From: an uncultured beta proteobacterium
GTDB lineage: Bacteria > Pseudomonadota > Gammaproteobacteria > Burkholderiales > Burkholderiaceae_B
Direction: 5' to 3'
Assembly (NCBI GenBank): GCA_903924715.1
Contig: CAIYCP010000640.1
Coordinates: 1-12,756, forward strand
DNA length: 12,756 nucleotides
Shown: positions 1 through 5,725 of the stretch, one piece after another
How positions within the stretch are numbered: position 1 is the first letter of the stretch
Layout of the letters: the number at the start of each line of letters is the position of its first letter
Translations under genes and position numbers: made by a program
Notes under the pieces: model-generated
Databases searched by the model: none
Seen by the model: the letters and a program-made list of their open reading frames with translations, nothing else
Told to the model about the DNA's origin: nothing

Positions 1-99
1 TAACCTGCAAAGTTGCCGAATTCTGTTCGAAGCGGGCAGACGCAGACCTTGGCTGCGCGATAAAACCACGCAGTTAGCCTAAGTATTCGTTTGTATTTC

Positions 100-127
100 A
101 ACGCGGCGCCCGACTGAGCGCCGCGTT
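100..127. terminator. Perfect 10-bp stem-loop downstream of the amidase
   Basis: The arms AACGCGGCGC (100-109) and GCGCCGCGTT (118-127) are exact reverse complements around an 8-nt loop. The structure begins 5 nt past the amidase stop codon (132-134). It therefore fits as a transcription end for the minus-strand amidase, or for a plus-strand gene ending to the left. Neither side has a long T tract: the plus side continues TTTGGCTT and the minus side GAAATAC. An intrinsic terminator is likely but not certain. Confidence 0.55.
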
Positions 128-131
128 TGGC

Positions 132-1547
132 TTAAAGACCCAGCTTTTTAAGGTCGGGGCGTGCCAGGTGAAACTGGGTGACCCGTTGAAACGCAACGCC
201 GATCTTGGCGATGGTTGCATCGTCAAAGGGTTTGCCAAGTAATTGAACCCCAAGTGGCATCCCGTTATCGGCGAAACCGGCCGGTAACGAGGCCCCCGAT
301 GCGCCCACATAATTGCCGGCCCGAGTAAAGGCCGACATCGGCGTCTGGGCCTCGTCAACCTCGGTCAGGGGGCAAGCCCCCATGGGTGCACAAGGCGACA
401 GTAGCGCATCGACGTTGCCCATCCAGGCGGTCCAGGCGGCCGTGGTGCGACGGTGGTCGGCCATGGCATCAATGTAGTCAGCCCCAGAAATATTACGGCC
501 CGATTGCACCCGTCTGCGCACGAACTCACCGATGGGCCGGGACATATCGTCAATATAGGCACGGTGGATCGCATAGGCCTCGGCCGCAGTGATATGGCCG
601 TTGCGCACCATCATGTCTTTGAAATCAAACGGAAAGGGCTTTTCAATCATCTGCGCACCCAGCTCGACCAACACACGGCGGGTATTTTCAAGGGCACGAA
701 CGATATCAGCACCCACAGCGATTGGGTACTGCGCAGCGGGAAACATCGCAATGCGCACACCTTGCAAGGGCTTGAGCCCCTCGGGAGGCGCTTGCCACTT
801 AAACATTGGGTGACCGCAGCTGGTGGGGTCAAGCGGATCAGCGCCAGCCATCAGCTCGGTGAGGATGGCCGAATCTTGCATGTCGCGCGTCATGGGCCCA
901 ATCGAATCCAGCGTGCCCGATAAAGCCAAGGCACCGTGCAAGCTGATCAAACCCCGCGTAGTCTTTAAACCCGTAATCCCATTGAGCGCCGCGGGGATGC
1001 GTACCGAACCACCTGTATCTGAGCCAAGCGCCGCAGGGGCCAGCGCAGCAGCAACCGCAACACCTGAGCCGCTTGACGAGCCGCCGGGCACGCGATGGGT
1101 GTTGAGATCCCAGGGGTTCCAGGGTGTACCCATCACGGGGTTGGTACCCCAGCCACCAAACGCAAATTCAACCATGTGGGTTTTACCCAGATTGACCATG
1201 CCCGCACGCAACAGACGCTCGACAGCGGTACAGGTGGTGGGGCTGCGACGCGCCACCCAGTCTTGCGAGCCACCGGTGGTAATTTGACCTTCGATATCAC
1301 ACAGATCTTTTGCGGCGATCGGTACGCCGTCGAACACGCTCAAGCTGTAGCCGGACGCACGGCGGGCGTCAGCGGCGCGCGCTTGAGCTAGCACACTGTC
1401 TGTGTCAACACTGACAAACGCATGCAGGGCCTGATTGCCCTTGTCGATGCGCGACAAGTATTCACGCGCAAGCTCTTCGGCGCTGTAGGTTTTTTTGCGC
1501 AAGCCTTGCGCAAGTTCGGTAAGGGTCGAGTAGGCAAGATCTGACAT
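132..1547 (-). CDS. Amidase signature (AS) family amidase
   Basis: A 471-residue protein of normal length for the amidase signature family (PF01425), whose members hydrolyse amides to acid and ammonia. The Ser-cisSer-Lys catalytic triad is visible: Lys80 in PIAAKD, Ser157 in the GGSSSG loop (155-160) and the nucleophile Ser181 in SDTGGS (176-181). The 24-residue spacing between the two serines matches FAAH and GatA. No signal peptide is seen, so it is probably cytoplasmic. The substrate cannot be read from sequence. It is unlikely to be GatA because no gatB or gatC lies beside it. The start is ATG at 1547 with only a weak Shine-Dalgarno. The antiporter gene ends 43 bp upstream on the same strand, so the two may be cotranscribed. 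Confidence 0.9.
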   Translation of the reverse strand: MSDLAYSTLTELAQGLRKKTYSAEELAREYLSRIDKGNQALHAFVSVDTDSVLAQARAADARRASGYSLSVFDGVPIAAKDLCDIEGQITTGGSQDWVARRSPTTCTAVERLLRAGMVNLGKTHMVEFAFGGWGTNPVMGTPWNPWDLNTHRVPGGSSSGSGVAVAAALAPAALGSDTGGSVRIPAALNGITGLKTTRGLISLHGALALSGTLDSIGPMTRDMQDSAILTELMAGADPLDPTSCGHPMFKWQAPPEGLKPLQGVRIAMFPAAQYPIAVGADIVRALENTRRVLVELGAQMIEKPFPFDFKDMMVRNGHITAAEAYAIHRAYIDDMSRPIGEFVRRRVQSGRNISGADYIDAMADHRRTTAAWTAWMGNVDALLSPCAPMGACPLTEVDEAQTPMSAFTRAGNYVGASGASLPAGFADNGMPLGVQLLGKPFDDATIAKIGVAFQRVTQFHLARPDLKKLGL

Positions 1548-1590
1548 GGCGGATGCTCTGGCAAGTGGATGAATGTTTAACTTCTATGCA

Positions 1591-2862
1591 CTACAACAAG
1601 AATAACGCGGCGGCGACAAGTGTGGGGCCTAGCGCAGCAATAAATAACGGGCCTGGTGAAATCGTTTCGTTGTCGAAGGTTGATTTCAAAATCGAGAAGC
1701 CTGCAGGGTTGGGTGCATTGGCAATCACGGTCAGGCCACCACCGGTCACTGCGCCCGCCACCAACATATAGCGCCAGGCCTCATTGGTGCCGTCGACCAA
1801 CGAGCCCAGATACGTTAGGGCCGCGTTATCTGTAATGGCGGTCAGCGCGGTAGAGCCCCAAAACAATACGAGGGGCGACAGGCCGCCCAATAAATCTTGT
1901 AACCACCACTTCTGCAACGCGCCCAGCAACACCAAGCCCGCCAAAAAGAAGGCAACCATCAAGCCCTCTTTAATCATCAACGGTGACTGAAACCGCTTAT
2001 AGGCGTAACAGAACCCAATAAACAACACCAACAGCCCCATGAACACAGCGGGGTGATGGGCGAACACAACAATGCCCACTAAAAACAAAACATGTATCAG
2101 AATGGTTAAGAGTGGCACCTGCACCGCTGCGTTTTGCGTGACACCGCGATGGGTTTCGACTTCGCCACTTGCCAAGACGTCACGATTGATCAGCGTCAGA
2201 ATTGCAGCATTAAAAAGCACCGCCGCCACGGCACGCCAACCGAAGTGCGTCAGCATAAACATTGAATCCCAACCAAAAGTTTTTGCCACCATCAGCACAG
2301 GTGGCGCGGCATACGCACTCAACACGCCACCAATCGACACATTCACAAACAACACACCGAGCGTCATGTATTTAAAAGCGCTATGGCCCGGGCGTTTAAA
2401 GTAAGCGTCACGCAGCAACAATGCAGCTAAAGTCATGGCGGCCGGTTCGGTGATCAAAGAACCTGAAAGTGGCACAAAGGTCAGCACAACAAAATACGTA
2501 GCAAGTTGGCGTTTGATCGGAATCGCATGCGCAATCGCGCGCACAATGCCACTGACCATGTCAATAATCGGGCGGCTCGCGGCGACCACCATAATGGCAA
2601 AAACAAAAAGCGGTTCAGTGAAATTACGCGAGTCCATGTAATCCACTGCAGTCGGCACGCCTGCCAGCAACGCCATCACCACGAGCAGTACAAACGCCCA
2701 CACGCCAAAGACCGCTTCGACTTCAGACAAAAAATGCCAGAGCCCCGCATGCGGCCCATGCTTGTGTGCCAAGCGCGCAAAGACAGGCACCGAGAAAGTA
2801 TGCACGATGGCCACTGCAAACAGAACGGTTGCAATCACCTGAATTGAGTGAGGCATTGTCAT
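1591..2862 (-). CDS. Putative Na+/H+ antiporter (PF07399-type membrane protein)
   Basis: A 423-residue, strongly hydrophobic protein with roughly ten or more membrane segments. It resembles the poorly characterised 'putative Na+/H+ antiporter' family (PF07399), a member of the ion-transporter fold group. Two related half-motifs are visible: LITEPAAMTLAAL (136-148) and AITDNAALTYLGSL (342-355). Each is followed about 30-40 residues later by a proline-broken segment, AAPPVLMVAK (185-194) and NAPNPAGFSILK (382-393). Such paired, pseudo-symmetric motifs are typical of transporters with inverted-repeat topology. Glu139 and Asp345 are candidate ion ligands, which is my inference. The start ATG at 2862 has AAGG about 6 nt upstream; an ATG two codons on is an alternative. 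The ion and direction of transport are unproven. Confidence 0.8.
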   Translation of the reverse strand: MTMPHSIQVIATVLFAVAIVHTFSVPVFARLAHKHGPHAGLWHFLSEVEAVFGVWAFVLLVVMALLAGVPTAVDYMDSRNFTEPLFVFAIMVVAASRPIIDMVSGIVRAIAHAIPIKRQLATYFVVLTFVPLSGSLITEPAAMTLAALLLRDAYFKRPGHSAFKYMTLGVLFVNVSIGGVLSAYAAPPVLMVAKTFGWDSMFMLTHFGWRAVAAVLFNAAILTLINRDVLASGEVETHRGVTQNAAVQVPLLTILIHVLFLVGIVVFAHHPAVFMGLLVLFIGFCYAYKRFQSPLMIKEGLMVAFFLAGLVLLGALQKWWLQDLLGGLSPLVLFWGSTALTAITDNAALTYLGSLVDGTNEAWRYMLVAGAVTGGGLTVIANAPNPAGFSILKSTFDNETISPGPLFIAALGPTLVAAALFLL

Positions 2863-2891
2863 GCGTGGCCTTGTGTGTGATGATGCTGTGG

Positions 2892-2921
2892 ACTATACCG
2901 TAGACCATTGCGATCACCCAA
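2892..2921 (-). promoter_or_regulatory. Candidate sigma70 promoter of the antiporter gene
   Basis: On the minus strand, TTGGGT (2916-2921) and TATAGT (2892-2897) are separated by 18 bp. The -10 matches the consensus at 5 of 6 positions, the -35 only at the TTG. Transcription would begin near 2885, giving a leader of about 23 nt that contains the AAGG ribosome site. Found by eye only. Confidence 0.4.
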
Positions 2922-2922
2922 G

Positions 2923-2938
2923 TATTTACAGCTAAATA
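2923..2938. promoter_or_regulatory. Perfect inverted repeat in the antiporter/allA divergent region, candidate operator
   Basis: TATTTA (2923-2928) and TAAATA (2933-2938) form a perfect 6-bp inverted repeat with spacer CAGC. It abuts the proposed -35 of the antiporter promoter, where a repressor or LysR-type activator could act on one or both divergent genes. AT-rich palindromes also arise by chance, so the role is inference. Confidence 0.3.
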
Positions 2939-2991
2939 TGTGTAAGAATTGTCACTCAATCGTTTCTGAATGATTCCTGCCTAAACTCAAC

Positions 2992-3495
2992 ATGCGCACA
3001 CTCACCACTCAAGCGTTAACCGCTGAAGCGTTTGCCCCCTACGGGGCCGTACTAGGCGGTGCGCTCGCGAGCGGGCTGTTCATTAACGCGGGCACCAGCG
3101 AAAAAATCGCCTTGCCCGACCCCGATCTTGCACAAGCAGGTGGCAGTGCCAGTTTGAATCTATATCGGGCAAAAGCAAACGCCTTGCCTTTTGTGGCACA
3201 GGAGCTTGAGCGCCACTGCTTGGGTAGCCAATCCTTCATCCCGTTGTCGGGCGTGCCGTTTGTGGTGGTGGTGGCTTTAGGCGACCCTGCGCATCAGGGC
3301 ACTCAGCCACTTGAAACAAGCCTGGCGGCGTTTTGGGTCGACGGATCCTGTGGCGTGAGTTTTTATCCCGGCACCTGGCATCACCCGTTGCTTGCACAAC
3401 AAGGCGGCGACTTTGTTGTGCTTGAACGCAAAGCCGCTGACGTGGATTGCGAAATCAAATCGCTAAAAGTGCCCGTACAAATCTTGGTGGGCTAA
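2992..3495 (+). CDS. allA: Ureidoglycolate lyase (AllA)
   Basis: A 167-residue cupin-type protein of normal length for ureidoglycolate lyase (PF04115, EC 4.3.2.3), which splits ureidoglycolate into glyoxylate and urea at the end of the allantoin pathway. It follows E. coli AllA along its whole length as I recall that sequence: FAPYG (14-18), INAGT (31-35), the LERHCLGSQSFIPL block (72-85), VVVVALGD (91-98) and the GTWHHPLL segment (127-134), whose histidines are likely ligands. Cytoplasmic, with no leader. No convincing Shine-Dalgarno precedes the ATG, but the start agrees with the family. No allantoinase, allantoicase or urease gene is in the window, so it is an orphan here. It converges on the GMC gene with overlapping stop codons. 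Confidence 0.9.
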   Translation: MRTLTTQALTAEAFAPYGAVLGGALASGLFINAGTSEKIALPDPDLAQAGGSASLNLYRAKANALPFVAQELERHCLGSQSFIPLSGVPFVVVVALGDPAHQGTQPLETSLAAFWVDGSCGVSFYPGTWHHPLLAQQGGDFVVLERKAADVDCEIKSLKVPVQILVG

Positions 3496-3503
3496 CGCCC
3501 GCC
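3486..3503. terminator. Stem-loop carrying both stop codons of the convergent allA and GMC genes
   Basis: GGTGGGC (3486-3492) pairs with GCCCGCC (3497-3503) in a 7-bp stem with one T-G wobble and the tetraloop TAAC. The allA stop TAA (3493-3495) and the GMC stop TAG (minus strand, 3494-3492) both fall in or at this loop. There is no T tract on either side. It may act as a bidirectional 3' end or simply stabilise mRNA ends. The wobble pairs in RNA only on the plus strand; the minus transcript would have an A-C mismatch. Confidence 0.4.
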
Positions 3504-5099
3504 CAACATCAGTTGTGCGGCTTTTTCGGCGATCACAAGCGTGGGTGAATTGGTATTGCCCGACGTAATCGTCGGCATGATTGAGGCATCGGCCACGCGC
3601 AGGCCTTGCACACCATGCACGCGCAAGTTTGCATCGACCACGGCCCTGTCATCATTGCCCATTTTGCACGTACCCACGGGATGAAAAATGGTGGTGCCGA
3701 TTTCGCCTGCGGCACGCGCCAAGGCCTCTTCGGTATCGCCTGTCATTCCCGGCTTAATCTCTGTGGGCTTAAAACGCGCCAAGGCAGATTGCCCCACAAT
3801 GCGACGCGTTAAGCGAATGCTATCGGCAGCAACACGGCGATCTTCAGCCGTGGATAAATAGTTGCACAAAATTTCAGGTGACTGCGCGGTGTCAGGCGAC
3901 ACGATATTGACGTGGCCGCGGCTGGTGGGGCGAATGTTGCAAATCGACGCGGTAAACGCCGGAAAACTATGCAGGGGTTCACCAAACTTTTCAAGCGACA
4001 AAGGCTGCACATGGTATTCAACATTGGCACGTGTTTGCTGAGGATCTGATTTAGCAAACACCCCTAACTGGGATGGCGCCATACTCATGGGCCCGCGACG
4101 CGTCAGCGCATATTCAAGCCCGATCATCGCCTTGCCCCACAACGAATTCACAATCGTATTTAAGGTGCGCGTGCCCTCAACGCGATAAATCATGCGTAGC
4201 TGCAAATGGTCTTGCAAGTTCTGACCCACGCCAGGCAGTTCGTGCACCGTTTGAATCCCCAAGGGCGCGAGCAAACTTGTGGCGCCCAAGCCCGAGGCTT
4301 GCATGATTTGTGGTGTGCCAATCGAGCCCGCTGCCATCACGACTTCAGTGTGTGCGCGCGCAAGGTGTTTATGACCGTCTTTCAGAAACTCAACGCCTGT
4401 GGCGCGCTTACCTTCAAACACCAAGCGCGTGGTGTGTGCGTGCGTGAGCACCGTTAAGTTGCGACGATGTTTAATGGGGCGCAAAAATGCTTTCGAGGTG
4501 TTCCAACGCCAGCCTTCGCGTTGATTGACTTCAAAGTAGTCGCTGCCTTCGTTATCGCCTGCGTTGAAATCGTTGACGGGCTGAATGCCTGCTTGGGCTG
4601 CGGCCTCGCGAAACGAATCAAGAATCTCCCACGATAAACGCACGCGTTCGACATTCCATTCGCCACCTGCGCCATGAAACTCAGAAGCGCCGCCGTGGTG
4701 ATTTTCCATCCCTTTGTACAGCGGCAATAGATCGTCCCAGCCCCAACCTGCATTGCCAAGCGCGGCCCAGCCATCGTAATCCGCACGTTGCCCACGCATG
4801 TAAATCATGCCATTGATGGATGAGCAGCCGCCCAATACGCGGCCGCGCGGATAACCCAGTTCACGTCCATTCAAACCGGGATCGGCCTTGGTTTTGTAAC
4901 ACCAGTCTGTGCGTGGGTTACCGATGCAATACAAGTAGCCCACGGGGATATGAATCCAATGCCAATTGTCAGGACCGCCTGCTTCAAGCAATAAGACGCG
5001 CTTGGCAGGGTCAGCCGACAGGCGATTGGCCAACAGGCAGCCGGCTGAGCCTGCGCCGACAACGACATAATCAAAGTCTAACGTGTTGGGTGTGCTCAT
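3492..5099 (-). CDS. GMC-family FAD oxidoreductase (choline/alcohol dehydrogenase type)
   Basis: A 535-residue protein of usual length for bacterial GMC oxidoreductases such as BetA and AlkJ, which oxidise alcohols to aldehydes with FAD. Visible landmarks: the FAD dinucleotide motif VVVGAGSAGC (12-21) with the acidic end LLLEAGG (36-42); GMC signature 1 around RGRVLGGCSSINGMIYMRG (85-103); signature 2 at GSIGTPQIMQASGLG (258-272); and the catalytic pair His473 in HPVGTCKMG and Asn517 in SGNTNSPT. No signal peptide or membrane anchor is seen. The substrate is not predictable; choline is unlikely to be specific, as no betaine aldehyde dehydrogenase or betI is present. The start ATG (5099-5097) overlaps the stop of the upstream sulfoxide reductase gene as ATGA, so translation is probably coupled. 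Confidence 0.92.
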   Translation of the reverse strand: MSTPNTLDFDYVVVGAGSAGCLLANRLSADPAKRVLLLEAGGPDNWHWIHIPVGYLYCIGNPRTDWCYKTKADPGLNGRELGYPRGRVLGGCSSINGMIYMRGQRADYDGWAALGNAGWGWDDLLPLYKGMENHHGGASEFHGAGGEWNVERVRLSWEILDSFREAAAQAGIQPVNDFNAGDNEGSDYFEVNQREGWRWNTSKAFLRPIKHRRNLTVLTHAHTTRLVFEGKRATGVEFLKDGHKHLARAHTEVVMAAGSIGTPQIMQASGLGATSLLAPLGIQTVHELPGVGQNLQDHLQLRMIYRVEGTRTLNTIVNSLWGKAMIGLEYALTRRGPMSMAPSQLGVFAKSDPQQTRANVEYHVQPLSLEKFGEPLHSFPAFTASICNIRPTSRGHVNIVSPDTAQSPEILCNYLSTAEDRRVAADSIRLTRRIVGQSALARFKPTEIKPGMTGDTEEALARAAGEIGTTIFHPVGTCKMGNDDRAVVDANLRVHGVQGLRVADASIMPTITSGNTNSPTLVIAEKAAQLMLGGR

Positions 5100-5599
5100 G
5101 AGCGGATCGATTCCGGCAACAGTGAAGAAAGAAAAATTTTACACAAGGCTTCCATGCCCGCCTGATCGGCAGCATCAAAACGATTGAGCTCTGGGCTATC
5201 TACATCCCACACCCCAAGCAGTTTGCCTTGATACAACAAGGGCACGACGAGTTCAGAACGCGACGCGGTATCGCAGGCAATATGGCCTGGAAACGCATGC
5301 ACATCTGGCACCACTTGCGTTTGCCGGGTCGTGGCTGCGTGACCGCAGACGCCTCGATTGAGTGCAATGCGCAAACAAGCAGGCTTGCCTTGAAACGGCC
5401 CCAACACCAGCTCGGTACCATCAAATAAATAAAACCCGGCCCAATTCAACGCGGGCAGTGAAGACATGACAAGCGCCGAGAGATTGGCGGCGTTGGCCAC
5501 GAGATTATGTTCGCCTGCCATCAACGCATGCGCTTGCGTAGCCAGGGCCTGGTATTGGGCGGCTTTGGGTAGGTGCGCTAAAGAAGTTGTATCAAACAT
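5096..5599 (-). CDS. msrC: Free methionine-(R)-sulfoxide reductase, GAF-domain
   Basis: A 167-residue single GAF-domain protein, almost the size of the E. coli enzyme. It reduces free (not protein-bound) methionine-R-sulfoxide with thioredoxin as electron donor. The three family cysteines are present in the expected contexts: Cys75 in GKPACLRI, Cys85 in RGVCGHA and Cys109 in FPGHIACD. The block GHIACDTASRSELVVPL (105-121) and VWDVDSPELNRFD are diagnostic. Cytoplasmic. It is the first gene of a two-gene unit, overlapping the GMC gene by 4 bp (ATGA). Upstream is a good promoter whose -10 ends only 11 nt before the ATG, leaving almost no leader and no Shine-Dalgarno. Confidence 0.93.
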   Translation of the reverse strand: MFDTTSLAHLPKAAQYQALATQAHALMAGEHNLVANAANLSALVMSSLPALNWAGFYLFDGTELVLGPFQGKPACLRIALNRGVCGHAATTRQTQVVPDVHAFPGHIACDTASRSELVVPLLYQGKLLGVWDVDSPELNRFDAADQAGMEALCKIFLSSLLPESIRS

Positions 5600-5610
5600 C
5601 GCGTCTAAAA

Positions 5611-5639
5611 ATTATGAGGTAGCACGGCCTAAGCGCCAA
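5611..5639 (-). promoter_or_regulatory. Candidate sigma70 promoter of the msrC-GMC unit
   Basis: On the minus strand, TTGGCG (5634-5639) and CATAAT (5611-5616) are separated by exactly 17 bp, matching consensus at 4 and 5 of 6 positions. A start 6-8 nt downstream would fall near 5604, giving a leader of only about 5 nt before the msrC ATG. Found by eye. Confidence 0.45.
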
Positions 5640-5668
5640 AAGGGTATTTTACCGTTAGAGGATCTTAG

Positions 5669-5698
5669 TTTAGGTGCTTAGCTTTGCCGCCGTACACT
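5669..5698 (+). promoter_or_regulatory. Candidate promoter of the MmgE/PrpD-IclR unit
   Basis: TACACT (5693-5698) is a common type of betaproteobacterial -10, with a weak -35 TTTAGG at 5669-5674 (18-bp spacing) or TTAGGT one base later (17 bp). A start near 5705 leaves about 20 nt of leader containing the AAGGA ribosome site. It also lies downstream of the in-frame TTG at 5684, arguing against that codon as the start. Confidence 0.35.
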
Positions 5699-5714
5699 AG
5701 ACCCAAACACTTGC

Positions 5715-5719
5715 AAGGA
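5715..5719 (+). promoter_or_regulatory. Ribosome binding site fixing the MmgE/PrpD start at 5726
   Basis: AAGGA lies 6 nt before the ATG at 5726. The longer reading from TTG 5684 has no comparable site and would add 14 residues in front of a twin-arginine leader. ATG 5726 is therefore preferred. Confidence 0.7.
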
Positions 5720-5725
5720 CAAAAC

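Noticed and set aside
453..923. Plus-strand open frame of 156 codons opposite the amidase
   Set aside because: It lies wholly inside a well-supported amidase gene, and its translation has no recognisable fold, so it is a shadow of the real gene.
132..1547. Reading the amidase as GatA of the tRNA amidotransferase
   Set aside because: No gatB or gatC neighbour is present and the residues outside the signature are more like generic amidases; the GatCAB operon normally keeps these genes together.
5684..5725. TTG start adding 14 residues to the MmgE/PrpD protein
   Set aside because: There is no ribosome site, it would lie upstream of the proposed transcription start, and it would displace the twin-arginine leader; ATG 5726 has AAGGA at proper spacing.
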